A DNA stretch of 64,000 bases. It comes from Hymenopus coronatus (taxonomy: Eukaryota > Arthropoda > Insecta > Mantodea > Hymenopodidae). Below, in pieces: positions 42,205 to 53,210 of the stretch; the first letter of the stretch is position 1, and each line of letters opens with the position of its first letter. Made by a program: the position numbers and the translations under genes. Location: contig CM060895.1 of the NCBI GenBank assembly GCA_030762935.1, forward strand, positions 36,806,001-36,870,000, read 5' to 3'. Under the pieces are notes generated by a model. It was given only the letters and a program-made list of their open reading frames with translations, had not been told where the DNA came from and ran no database searches.

Positions 42205-43083
42205 TATGATGTGTTCCATTCACATGACTTACTCTATAGCTATGCAACAAATTATTGTTAAAAAGCTTATGCTTCTATTTATTTCATACTAATCAGGAAA
42301 AATTAGCAGAAATAGTCTTATTACTTGCTTCCTTGTAAGTAGGAGCGAAATAAGGGAATACCACAGGTTAAAATCAAAAGTTGGTTGCTATGTGACTGAA
42401 GTTCCTTTGTTTGTATGGATAGGAGTTGACAAATTCCTGTATGAGAAATGTATGTTTTTTAAAGCTGAAACCAATAACAAAGAATATCTAAAAAGCGACC
42501 AACTCCACAAAAAAAAAAAAAAAAAAAAAATGTATGTGACATAAATTGTATGTTTTATCAGGATATACATTTTTGTGTAGTAAGTTTTTGTCTATCTCTT
42601 ACGGTTTACCAGTTATGCAAAATTCTGTAAAATTCATCCAGAATAAAGTAGTCTTCAGAGGCTATTCCCAGAAAGTTCAAGATAAACATTTTATTTGACA
42701 TGTAAATATATTTAATATTCGATATTTTATTCGATATTTTATCATAATCGTTTGAGCTATTTTTGTTAAAATTAAAATTTTTGGAAAAAGTTGCATATAA
42801 AGGACAGTTGGGAGTGGGGGAATTTCCTTGTAAATCTTCGTGTTGCATCCTTGGAAGATACCAAACTTAAATACCAAGTTTGGTATTTAACGGTCTTTTC
42901 GTTTTTGAGCTATGCTGTCCACAGACACACACGGACCTTTTTCCAAATATCTTTTCTTTTTTTTTTTGATTTCGGGAGACCAAAAACGTGTATTTCCGGT
43001 GAAATCTCGGTATCAACATTTTGGGTGCACTACAATACCTTCTCTATACACTATGCACGTAGTACGTGTAGAGAAAGTAAAAA
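42205..43083 (-). repeat. Family A copy 30, full length
   Basis: It runs from TGATGTGTTCCATTCACATG to CGTGTAGAGAAAGT, followed by AAAAA. It keeps the perfect internal palindrome AAATACCAAGTTTGGTATTT (about 42871-42890). Confidence 0.92.
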
Positions 43084-43849
43084 TGGTACCCTGCGTAAAT
43101 AATACTTTACAGAGGGGTTGTGGTAATATGAACTGCAAATGAAATTACTTGCTCTACGAAATTTACGAATATAAAATGTTCGAAAGAAGAAGGTTAGGAG
43201 TATTTAAATTATTGCCTAAGGAATTTGCAACTTTGCATCACATTTGATGGCATGCTTGGCTCTATATACATTTGTGGGCAAAGCTTTTGTTAAATGCATT
43301 GTATTAGAAAACAGTAGCGCAGAAGAATACGCGACTATCATTATGTTCATATGTTAAAGCCGTGCAGATGAGAATGCTCTTGTGTTTACAAACACCCCAT
43401 TACGTCGCATAGCGGAATGCCCGAGTACTGGCCACCTGAGTAAGGTAGAAGGGGGGATAGGACAAGAAGTAGGACAGCCAACGAATAGGATATCTCCAAT
43501 CTATAGTGTTCAAACTTCGATCTTCACTAGACACCAGGACAGTCAGACTCATTTGCCTAAGCTGTACCGCCAGGTAAACCTGCACCGGAAAAGCACACAG
43601 ACGATACGGTAAACCGGGAAGGTTTTACTCAGTCGAGAGATGGCGAGCGAACAAGACGACGACGCGATCGCTTTAGTCGGTCTGTTAGTGGTCATGAAGT
43701 AAAAAAGAAAAAGCGGAAATGCAAAACCTGATGTAAAGATTGGCTTACAAAGAGAAATGAATTCACTCGTACAAGATTACTAACAGAATTTTTACTGTTT
43801 TTATTTATTATAATAATAATATTACTATGTTTATTATGTTGTTAATTAT
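43084..43849. other. Spacer, no supported feature
   Basis: Open frames at 43382-43612 (+) and 43400-43585 (-) overlap on opposite strands without domains. No repeat recognised. Confidence 0.35.
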
Positions 43850-44085
43850 TTCATTTATGTAGCCCCTTTAAGAGGCTTTGCACTTAAAACAACTCGTCTG
43901 TAGGTTCTTTACATCGGGTATAAATAGTTTTATTTTCCTCAAACACACACATTCACTCTCACATTCATACTTCCAGACTCTGTGGGGAATAGGGAATAAT
44001 TCTGGTTAAAGAAAATTTACCCGCCCCAGCCGGGAATCGAACCCGGGACCTCGCAGCTCGCTCACTACGGAGGCAGTATATATAA
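43850..44085 (-). mobile_element. SINE7, tRNA-like head
   Basis: On the minus strand: TGCCTCCGTAGTGAGCGAGC, then the B box CCCGGGTTCGATTCCCGGC, then a body with GGGGCGGGTAAATTTTC and an AT-rich end near 43850. The promoter-like boxes support a tRNA-derived SINE; only one copy is seen here, so its extent is uncertain. Confidence 0.6.
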
Positions 44086-44671
44086 CTGTATATAAAATAA
44101 TAATTTACGACTAAAGAGTCGGCTAAACACAACTAAGAACTAGCACAACTAACCTAAAAGCTGCACAAGCGTCCTCGAGGGAATCACACACATTCTCAGG
44201 TGTACACCTTGCGCAGGTCGCTACGCCTGTACAGGTAAACCTCACCGGTATATCGGAACGTATCGAGCCTAAGAGCCAAGAAGTCTAGACGCAGATGGTG
44301 GGTAAATTCATTGAATCAATGGAGGATTCTCAAAGACTCTCCAATAATCTCTTGAAGGAAATGAGAGATGGAGTGGCACGGCCTAATAGAGCAGCATATA
44401 TGTACAGTAGGCGCTGTAAAATATTTCATTGCAGACTATCCTAATGGAAGGAATACAGAATTCTTTCTCTATGTGCATAACGTAAGGATAAAGTTTGGAA
44501 TATGCAAACTATTGCATTGCAGTGCATTACGTAGCTTATTATGTGTATCTATATGAATTCTTACATTGAATAACATGAATACAACATATTGCGCTCACTC
44601 TGCGTCTATGTTTACATCTTATTGCAAATCGGGCATTTTGCTGAACCTGTCTAACATTTCCCAACAATATC
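44086..44671. other. Spacer
   Basis: No feature recognised; the 62-codon frame at 44368-44556 has no domain. Confidence 0.35.
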
Positions 44672-44816
44672 CGCGACATGGCCGAGTGGTTCGATCCCAG
44701 GCGACCGCATGTCGGATTTGTAGTGGATAAAGCGGCGCATGGGTGGATTTTCTCCAGCTTCTCCCGCCATCACATTCCACCGGTGCTCCGTCTTCATTTC
44801 AAGTATCATCAATAAA
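44672..44816 (+). mobile_element. SINE2, internally deleted copy
   Basis: The head CCGCGACATGGCCGAGTGGT is fused directly to CGATCCCAGGCGACCGCATG, so the variable-arm part of the tRNA region is deleted. The body continues to GTATCATCAATA. The missing 3' end may be the piece at 45.42 kb. Confidence 0.8.
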
Positions 44817-45414
44817 GCTCAGTCCAGGGTCACGAAATTGTCGGATTGTGGTTCGGTGTACATAGAGTATAAATATGACGTGATGGAGTAGGCGTGGTGT
44901 CTTCAGTCCGTTTCGAAACGTGTTGCTCTACCAGCATTGCTCACTGCCTGGCCTCGTTCAATTCCTGCTAATAGAAAAAACAGTGAACACTGAAATAGAG
45001 TGCAGATTGAAAAAATGTAAAAAATACGAAAGGGTAGGTGTTCGACACTGAACCAACCTGTGAATGATTCAAACATATTTTGAGTGACAAGATACAGTAA
45101 AGATGTATCTTGTAATTCACTGCAGTTAATTCTGAATGAGTTTGGTTGATTTATGTTCATTGCCTTTTCATTTTACTATCCTGTTTTTTGTTTTGTTTTT
45201 GTTTTGTTTTTGTTTTTTGTTTGTATCAATATTTATACTTTTATTTGTAAAAGTACAAGGCCGTTTTATTTACTAATCGTATTATGAAATAATGTCAATG
45301 CATGTAATGAACTACTTTTGGAACAGATTATGCTTTAACGTGTGCCTGTTTACGCTTTAACCCCTCCCAACTACCGCTGACTGCTCTGTGTGTTTCGGAA
45401 CCCAAAACTGAGCT
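44817..45414. other. Unclassified insert between SINE2 parts
   Basis: About 600 bp separates the SINE2 head and body from a SINE2 tail in the same orientation. It includes a TTTTG-rich tract (45184-45224). No inverted repeats or gene recognised. Confidence 0.35.
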
Positions 45415-45487
45415 CTATTCATCAGTGTCATCGTCTGCGGTGTCATTTGTAGTAAAAGCGATACTAAATCATTGTCAGAAAAAAATC
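45415..45487 (+). mobile_element. SINE2 3' tail
   Basis: CATCAGTGTCATCGTCTGCG, GTGTCATTTGTAGTAAAAGC and an A-run match the last third of SINE2. Confidence 0.72.
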
Positions 45488-45609
45488 ATTCACAAAAGTT
45501 CCCTCTTATTGTCATCAGTCATAAGGGTCTAACTACTGCAACAAACACGTCTTCGTTCTGTGTGTAATAATCAGGGTCAGTTGAGAAATTCATCGCTATG
45601 CCGGTATTT

Positions 45610-45725
45610 TGCCATGCTAGCTCAGTGGCAGAGCAACCGGCTATATACCGGGAGATCCGTGGTTCAAATCCCAGCTATAGCATTGAATTTTTCACTCTGA
45701 CTCTACCTACCCAACTTTCGTTATT
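45610..45725 (+). mobile_element. SINE3, best tRNA-like head
   Basis: GCCATGCTAGCTCAGTGGCA (A box at about 45619-45629) and GTGGTTCAAATCCCAGC (B box at about 45661-45671). The first 72 bases resemble a tRNA with paired acceptor ends (GCCAT...TAGCA) but lack a good anticodon stem, so I call a SINE rather than a tRNA gene. Confidence 0.75.
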
Positions 45726-45964
45726 ATTTAGTTATGTCATATTGTCTGTCACTTTCTGAATGGCCCTCGTAATTTCAAACCCTGCTGGATGCAGTGCGTA
45801 CGCTGCATGCTGCATGTTTTCATTGCGATTCTTTTTAGCATGCTTTTATCTCTGGTCTTCTAACTTGACTATTTTATGTTCAGGGCGCTGATAACCTAGC
45901 AGCTGAGCGCCAATCGTCATCATCATCAGACCAGAGATGAACTTGAGATGAAATAAAGGGACAG
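45726..45964. other. Short spacer before the satellite
   Basis: No feature recognised; ATCATCATCA-type simple sequence near 45918. Confidence 0.35.
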
Positions 45965-46057
45965 GAAGTTTGGGGAATGAAGAAACCTTACCACCATTTG
46001 CCTAGTGATCCAGGAAAGTCCTTGAAAAAACTCCCTGGGTTAGAGAGTTCGGCTATG

Positions 46058-46112
46058 GGGATGAAACCCAAGACCTTCCAAATGACAATCCCAAACGAAA
46101 TACCTGAGCCAC
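46058..46112 (-). promoter_or_regulatory. A-box/B-box-like pair in a satellite monomer
   Basis: On the minus strand GTGGCTCAGGTAT (46112-46100) and, about 31 bp further, GGGTTTCATCCC (46069-46058) resemble the internal pol III promoter boxes of tRNA-derived SINEs. The arrangement matches SINE5 at 9594-9649 and repeats in every full monomer. Function is inferred only. Confidence 0.5.
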
Positions 46113-48998
46113 TTGGCTGAGTTCTGAAGGAAGGTAGGTGACTCACAACTAATCTTACATTTAAACTATAATGGAAGTTTGGGGAATGAAGAAACCTTAC
46201 CACCATTTGCCTAGTGATCCGGGAAAGTCCTTGAAAAAACCCCCTGGGTTAGAGAGTTCGGCTATGGGGATGAAACCCAAGACCTTCCAAATGACAATCC
46301 CAAACGAAATACCTGAGCCACTTGGCTGAGTTCTGAAGGAAGGTAGGTGACTCGACAATCCCAGAGCCACTTGGCTGAGTTCTGAAGGAAGGTAGGTGAC
46401 TCACAACTAATCTTACATTTAAACTATAATGGAAGTTTGGGGAATGAAGAAACCTTACCACCATTTGCCTAGTGATCCGGGAAAGTCCTTGAAAAAACTC
46501 CCTGGGTTAGAGAGTTCGGCTATGGGGATGAAACCCAAGACCTTCCAAATGACAATCCCAAACGAAATCCCTGAGCCACTTGGCTGAGTTCTGAAAGAAG
46601 GTAGGTGACTCGACAATCCCAGAGCCACTTGGCTGAGTTCTGAAGGAAGGTAGGTGACTCACAACTAATCTTACATTTAAACTATAATGGAAGTTTGGGG
46701 AATGAAGAAACCTTACCACCATTTGCCTAGTGATCCGGGAAAGTCCTTGAAAAAACTCCCTGGGTTAGAGAGTTCGGCTATGGGGATGAAACCCAAGACC
46801 TTCCAAATGACAATCCCAAACGAAATACCTGAGCCACTTGGCTGAGTTCTGAAGGAAGGTAGGTGACTCACAACTAATCTTACATTTAAACTATAATGGA
46901 AGTTTGGGGAATGAAGAAACCTTACCACCATTTGCCTAGTGATCCGGGAAAGTCCTTGAAAAAACTCCCTGGGTTAGAGAGTTCGGCTATGGGGATGAAA
47001 CCCAAGACCTTCCAAATGAAAATCCCAAACGAAATACCTGAGCCACTTGGCTGAGTTCTGAAGGAAGGTAGGTGACTCACAACTAATCTTACATTTAAAC
47101 TATAATGGAAGTTTGGGGAATGAAGAAACCTTACCACCATTTGCCTAGTGATCCGGGAAAGTCCTTGAAAAAACCCCCTGGGTTAGAGAGTTCGGCTATG
47201 GGGATGAAACCCAAGACCTTCCAAATGACAATCCCAAACGAAATACCTGAGCCACTTGGCTGAGTTCTGAAGGAAGGTAGGTGACTCACAGCTAATCTTA
47301 CATTTAAACTATAATGGAAGTTTGGGGAATGAAGAAACCTTGCCACCATTTGGCTAGTGATCCGGGAAAGTCCTTGAAAAAATCCCTGGGTTAGAGAGTT
47401 CGGCTATGGGGATGAAACCCAAGACCTTCCAAATGACAATCCCAAACGAAATCCCTGACCCACTTGGCTGAGTTCTGAAGGAAGGTAGGTGACTCACAAC
47501 TAATCTTTCATTTAAACTATAATGGAAGTTTGGGGAATGAAGAAACCTTACCACCATTTGCCTAGTGATCCGGGAAAGTCCTTGAAAAAACCCCCTGGGT
47601 TAGAGAGTTCGGCTATGGGGATGAAACCCAAGACCTTCCAAATGACAATCCCAAACGAAATACCTGAGCCACTTGGCTGAGTTCTGAAGGAAGGTAGGTG
47701 ACTCGACAATCCCAGAGCCACTTGGCTGAGTTCTGAAGGAAGGTAGGTGACTCACAACTAATCTTACATTTAAACTATAATGGAAGTTTGGGGAATGAAG
47801 AAACCTTACCACCATTTGCCTAGTGATCCGGGAAAGTCCTTGAAAAAACTCCCTGGGTTAGAGAGTTCGGCTATGGGGATGAAACCCAAGACCTTCCAAA
47901 TGACAATCCCAAACGAAATCCCTGAGCCACTTGGCTGAGTTCTGAAAGAAGGTAGGTGACTCGACAATCCCAGAGCCACTTGGCTGAGTTCTGAAGGAAG
48001 GTAGGTGACTCACAACTAATCTTACATTTAAACTATAATGGAAGTTTGGGGAATGAAGAAACCTTACCACCATTTGCCTAGTGATCCGGGAAAGTCCTTG
48101 AAAAAACTCCCTGGGTTAGAGAGTTCGGCTATGGGGATGAAACCCAAGACCTTCCAAATGACAATCCCAAACGAAATACCTGAGCCACTTGGCTGAGTTC
48201 TGAAGGAAGGTAGGTGACTCACAACTAATCTTACATTTAAACTATAATGGAAGTTTGGGGAATGAAGAAACCTTACCACCATTTGCCTAGTGATCCGGGA
48301 AAGTCCTTGAAAAAACTCCCTGGGTTAGAGAGTTCGGCTATGGGGATGAAACCCAAGACCTTCCAAATGACAATCCCAAACGAAATACCTGAGCCACTTG
48401 GCTGAGTTCTGAAGGAAGGTAGGTGACTCACAACTAATCTTACATTTAAACTATAATGGAAGTTTGGGGAATGAAGAAACCTTACCACCATTTGCCTAGT
48501 GATCCGAGAAAGTCCTTGAAAAAACCCCCTGGGTTAGAGAGTTCGGCTATGGGGATGAAACCCAAGACCTTCCAAATGACAATCCCAAACGAAATACCTG
48601 AGCCACTTGGCTGAGTTCTGAAGGAAGGTAGGTGACTCACAGCTAATCTTACATTTAAACTATAATGGAAGTTTGGGGAATGAAGAAACCTTGCCACCAT
48701 TTGGCTAGTGATCCGGGAAAGTCCTTGAAAAAACTCCCTGGGTTAGAGAGTTCGGCTATGGGGATGAAACCCAAGACCTTCCAAATGACAATCCCAAACG
48801 AAATCCCTGACCCACTTGGCTGAGTTCTGAAGGAAGGTAGGTGACTCACAACTAATCTTTCATTTAAACTATAATGGAAGTTTGGGGAATGAAGAAACCT
48901 TACCACCATGTGGCTAGTGATCCGGGAAAGTCCTTGAAAAAACTCCCTGGGTTAGAGAGTTCGGCTATGGGGATGAAACCCAAGACATTCCAAATGAC

Positions 48999-49235
48999 AA
49001 TCCCTGAGCCACTTGGCTGAGTTCTGAAGGAAGGTAGGTGACTCGACAATCCCTGAGTCACTTGGCTGAGTTCTGAAGGAAGGTAGGTGACTCGACAATC
49101 CCTGAGCCACTTGGCTGAGTTCTGAAGGAAGGTAGGTGACTCGACAATCCCTGAGCCACTTGGCTGAGTTCTGAAGGAAGGTAGGTGACTCGACAATCCT
49201 TGAGCCACTTGGCTGAGTTCTGAAGGAAGGTAGCT
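48999..49235 (-). repeat. 49-bp subrepeat at the satellite edge (about 5 units)
   Basis: Units of GACAATCCCTGAGCCACTTG...GGTAGGTGACTC are repeated in tandem. It is the same 49-bp segment that distinguishes 258-bp from 209-bp monomers. Confidence 0.93.
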
Positions 49236-49270
49236 GACTCACAACTAATGTTACATTTAAACTATAATGA

Positions 49271-49801
49271 TAACCATCGCCAGTGTTTCGGTTAGGAAAG
49301 TTGTTGTGAACGCCACTGCGGGAGATATTCAGCAGACTGGAAGGCAATGTGGTCTGGCCACTGGACAGAGATGATGGTCTCTACGCTCGGAAGCACCGGG
49401 AAGCATTTAAATGGAGACTATCCATGTCGTAAGTCAATTTTATATTTTTCGCAGTGGCACTCATGAAAAGGATTGAAGAGGGGCGAGTCACTATCAACCA
49501 GCCCTTCATCATTCCGGTACAGCTTCCGGCTGATAGTTCTTTTGTTTCAGGATAAATATGGGCTGGATAACGTGTAAGGTACGCGCATAAAAGCAGGGCA
49601 AATAAAATGTGCTGTACGAACATAAAAGGTGAGGTTTTGCACAAGGACTTTAAAAAGTTTACTTCACCGTCAGTTATACTGTAATACATGCACTGCGAGC
49701 GTCCATGATTCTGTCAAAAATTGAGAATATAATTCCTCTTTTTGTTTTTGTTCCTTTCCCTAATAGTCTAATAATTAAGAGGAATATTTTATTCCTCAAA
49801 C
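49271..49801. other. Spacer, no supported feature
   Basis: The 102-codon minus frame at 49381-49689 has no recognisable domain. Confidence 0.35.
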
Positions 49802-50659
49802 ATTTTTGATGTCGGTATTTCATCGAAAATATGTACATGTTTCGGGTCCCCTGAATCCAAAAAAAATGCAATTTCAGAGGGAAAAAAATCTATGTGTTCC
49901 ATTCACATGACTTTCTCTACATCTCTGCAACAAATAATTGTTAAAAATCTTGTGAATTAGCAGAAATAGTTTTATCACTTCTTTCTTTGTAAGTAGAAGC
50001 GAAATAAGGGGGTACCACAGGTTAAAGTGATGGTCAAAAGCTGGTTGCTATGTGACTGAAGTACCTTTGTTTGTTTGGACAGGAATTGACAAATTCCTGT
50101 ATGAGAAAATTGTTTTTCCAAGCTGAAACCAAAAACAAGGAACATAAAAAAAAAAAACGATCAACTCCAGGAATAATATTTATATAAGATAAAGTGTGTG
50201 TTTTAAAGGACTCTACATTTTTTGTGTGGTAAGTTTTTATCCATTTATTACGTTTTAGCAGTTATACAAAATTCCGTAAAATTGATCCAGAATGAAGTAG
50301 CCTTTAGAGGCTATTCCCAGAGCCATTTTTAAGGAAATCAAAATTTTTGAAAAAAGTTCCATGTAAAGGGTAGTTAGGGGTGGGGGAGTTTCTTGTAAAT
50401 CTTCGTGTCGCATCCTCGGAAGGTACCAATCTTAAATACCAAGTTTGGTATTTAACGGTCTTTTCGTTTTTGAGCTATGCTGTCCACAGGCACACACACA
50501 GACTACACAAGCACTCACGCGGACCTTTTTCTGAAAATGTTTTTTTTTTTTGGATTTAGGGGGACCCAAAACATGTATTTCCGGTGAAATCGAGTTTTTG
50601 GGTGCAATACAATAGCTTCTCTATACACTATGTACATAGTACGTGTAGAGAAAGTAAAA
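49802..50659 (-). repeat. Family A copy 31, head-to-head form
   Basis: A + head (49802-49878, GTCGGTATTTCATCGAAAAT) joins a minus copy from TCTATGTGTTCCATTCACAT to GTGTAGAGAAAGT and AAAAA. Confidence 0.88.
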
Positions 50660-51368
50660 ACGTGTGTGTGTGTGTGTAAATGAAAAGTCAGTTAAACACT
50701 GATCTTGATACTTGAGTTCAGCAACTTCCAAGGATGCGACATGAAGATTTTCAAGAACCTCATCCCACCCCAACGTAAGCTTTACATGAAACATTTTTCG
50801 AAATTTAAATTCTCAAGAATGGCTCAAACGATTTTGATTGCAATACCATCCATATATTTAAGATCTTTTTATAACAAATGATAAATATATCTTGAATTTT
50901 CTGGGAATAGCCTTCTGGATAACTTTTACATAACTGGTAAATCGTAAGAAATAGAAAAAACCTACCTCATAACAAGTGTAGACCTTGCCAAAACTCACAA
51001 TTTATGTGAAATACATTTTTGCGGAGTTATTCCTTGTTATTGTGTTAAATATTGCAGTACTTATTCTTTTCTCAGATGAGAAGTCATCATTCGTTTTTTC
51101 TTTTCCTTTGTTTTTACTTTCTTGCTTATTTTCCTCCAGACTATTCTAAAAGAATTTATTAAGTCATCATATAGGATCAACGCTTAAGATTTGACTATTG
51201 CTTAACGTAGTGTATTACCTTATGCTCTTGTGATTACAAGGAAATACGCAGTAAAGCCATTTCTACTATTTTCATCTCGATTAACATGAAGAGCAAGAAA
51301 AATAAGCTTTAGTAAAAATAAATTGTTGCTCAATTGGTAGAGAAACTTATGTGAGTGTAACATATATA
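50660..51368 (+). repeat. Family A copy 32
   Basis: A plus copy missing its head. It starts with a GT tract (50662-50678), has AAGGATGCGACATGAAGATT and TTGAATTTTCTGGGAATAGC, and a decayed 3' hairpin end near 51365. Confidence 0.78.
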
Positions 51369-51533
51369 GGTACCTTTCCTTATTCGGTTTAATCTTTTCG
51401 TTCAATTCGTAGATTTCAATTATTGCGGGTGCTTTCGTTTCCTACGAAATCTCTTCTTGTGGAGCCTTTGACATGCCTTAAAAATCTCATTTCGGCAATT
51501 GTTATCCTACTCTTTTAGTATCACTGTTACGAG

Positions 51534-52796
51534 GTACGTCCAGAAAGTAAGTTCCGTTTCAATTTATCTCCGCTGCAGCGCTGCGATCGCAGTTCCGCAC
51601 ATGCGCGGTAGACGCTCTGTATCAAGGAGAAGAAACGTGCGCCATTTTGAGATCGCTGTCAGCCACATACGCTTTGTTGTGCTTGTTTACAATGTCGGTG
51701 TTGATTGAAAATCCCGCCGTTTGTGAAATCAGATCTGTGATTCGTTTTCTGAATGCTAGGAAAGTGAAACCAATTGAAATTTATCCGACAGTTCAATGAA
51801 GGACGTAGTGAAGTGCACGATGAAGTACGAAGTGAGCGTCCATCTTTGGTTTCAGAAGAACTGGTTCACGCGATTGATGACAAGATCCAAGAAAAACCGC
51901 AAGTTTACAATTGGTGTTTTCGCTATGGAATTTCCCCAAAGCTCACGATCACTAATTCATGAAATTGTTACCGAAAAACTGAAATTTCGTAAACTTTGCT
52001 CACGTTGGGTACCAAAGATTCTTACTGAGCAACACAAAACAAAACGGATGGGTAGTGCACTTCAGTTTTTAACCCGTTATGATGAAGACGGCGAAGAATT
52101 TCTGACACAGATAGTCACAGGAGATGGGACTTGGGTTTCTTACGACACCCCTGAAAGTAAGCGGCAATGAATGGAATTGAGGCACACTTCATCCCTAGCA
52201 AAGGTTAAGCCGAAACAAATCTTGACACCTCGAAAAATGATGTGCACAGTGTTCTGGGACTGAAAAGGCATCTTACTCATTGATTTCTTACCGCGTGGTC
52301 AAACAATCAAAGCAGATGTTTATTGCGAGACACTTAGGAAATTGCGCCGCGCAATACAGAATAAGCGCAGAGGATTGCTGTCAAAAGGCGTTGTTTTTCT
52401 TCACGACAACGCACGACCACACACTGCAAAAGTGACGAAAAACCTCCTACAGGGATTTGGCTGGGACGTGTTTGACCATCCTCCGTACAGCCCTGACCTC
52501 ACTCCTAGCGACTTTCAACTGTTCTTACATCTCAAGTCTTTCCTTGGCGGCCAAAACTTCAACAATGACGAAGAGCTGAAAGAAAATGTTTCCAACTTTT
52601 TGAAGACATAGGCGGCAAACTTCTATGAAGAGGGTATACAAAAACTTGTGCCACGCTATGACAAATGCCTGCAAAATTTCGGCAGTTATGTGGAAAAGTA
52701 GTTTAAGAGTTGTAGAATGTTGTGCAATAAATAATTATTCCGTATCTGTTCACAATTTAATTTTATTACCGAACGGAACTTACTTTCTGGACGTAC
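51534..52796 (+). mobile_element. Mariner element, near full length
   Basis: The inverted repeats GTACGTCCAGAAAGTAAG...TTCCGTT (51534-51558) and their complement (52772-52796) match over about 25 bp. The length is about 1.26 kb. TA dinucleotides lie close to both ends but the exact duplication is ambiguous. Confidence 0.88.
51693..52701 (+). pseudogene. Mariner (SETMAR-related) transposase, disabled
   Basis: It starts MSVLIENPAVCEIRSVIRFL. About 20 residues expected before the QFNEGRSEVHDE block are missing, with a frameshift. Later pieces are FRKLCSRWVPKILTEQHKTK, the first catalytic motif as TGDGTW (E of DETW is G, D present), HDNARPHTAKV with the second D, and PPYSPDLTPSD with the third; 34 residues separate the last two aspartates, as in mariner DD34D. 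TGA or TAG replace sense codons at RQ*ME, FWD*KG and LKT*AA. The C-terminus is LVPRYDKC...YVEK. Inactive, but all three catalytic aspartates survive, so the decay is recent. Confidence 0.9.
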
Positions 52797-52848
52797 TTTG
52801 AATATTGAGTACTAAAACAGTTTTGATTTATAAAAATTAGTTTTCTTT

Positions 52849-53066
52849 TGTCTTTTTTTTTTTTTTTTGGTAGCTTAACGTCACGCAAAGATGCAATAAT
52901 CAAATAATCTCGGGGTCTATGGAGCGTAAAGTTATTCGACATTCGTCTTCTCAGAATAAGGGAAAACATCCCAAAAAATCTCATCCACTCATCCTAGGCG
53001 AGATTCGAACTTGCGACCACTTGAATGAGAGCCAGACACGCTTCCCTCGCACTACACGCCTCGTCC
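52849..53066 (-). mobile_element. SINE1 copy
   Basis: A T-run (52853-52868) followed by GGTAGCTTAACGTCACGC, AATCTCGGGGTCTATGGAGC, TCTTCTCAGAATAAGGG and the B box as GCGAGATTCGAACTTGCGACC. The tRNA-like end reads CGCACTACACGCC. Confidence 0.85.
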
Positions 53067-53206
53067 TGCTTGTATTATTATTGACTGTGTGATGAGCTTA
53101 ATGGAATTCCTGCGTCCTCGGATTTCCCGGAACTTAATTACCTTCACTACTGATTTCGAACTAATCGCTTTCTCCAATATAACTTGCCTTTACTAAAACT
53201 TATACC
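53067..53206. other. Short spacer
   Basis: No feature recognised. Confidence 0.3.
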
Positions 53207-53210
53207 TATA

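Larger units (their letters stand above)
45965..49270 (-). repeat. 209/258-bp satellite array with higher-order structure
   Basis: About 14 tandem monomers. The marker ACCACCAT ends at 45997, 46206, 46464, 46722, 46931, 47140, 47349, 47557, 47815, 48073, 48282, 48491, 48700 and 48909 (CATG variant). The intervals are 209, 258, 258, 209, 209, 209, 208, 258, 258, 209, 209, 209 and 209. The six-monomer series therefore repeats with a period of 1351-1352 bp, and variants such as GGATGAAACCC-flanking changes recur at that period. The 258-bp monomers carry an extra 49-bp copy of the TTGGCTGAGTTCTGAAGG segment. The roughly 70-codon open frames per monomer are in a non-multiple-of-three repeat and are not genes. 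Confidence 0.97.

Noticed and set aside
45610..45683. A functional tRNA gene
   Set aside because: A- and B-box-like segments and acceptor pairing exist, but the anticodon arm does not form a normal tRNA and the sequence continues into a SINE body found at 12.1 and 15.2 kb.
45988..48909. A series of about 72-codon minus-strand open frames that look like a tandem gene family
   Set aside because: They recur because the satellite repeats. The unit (209 or 258 bp) is mostly not a multiple of three, no start context or domain is seen, and the frames are interrupted at each monomer joint.
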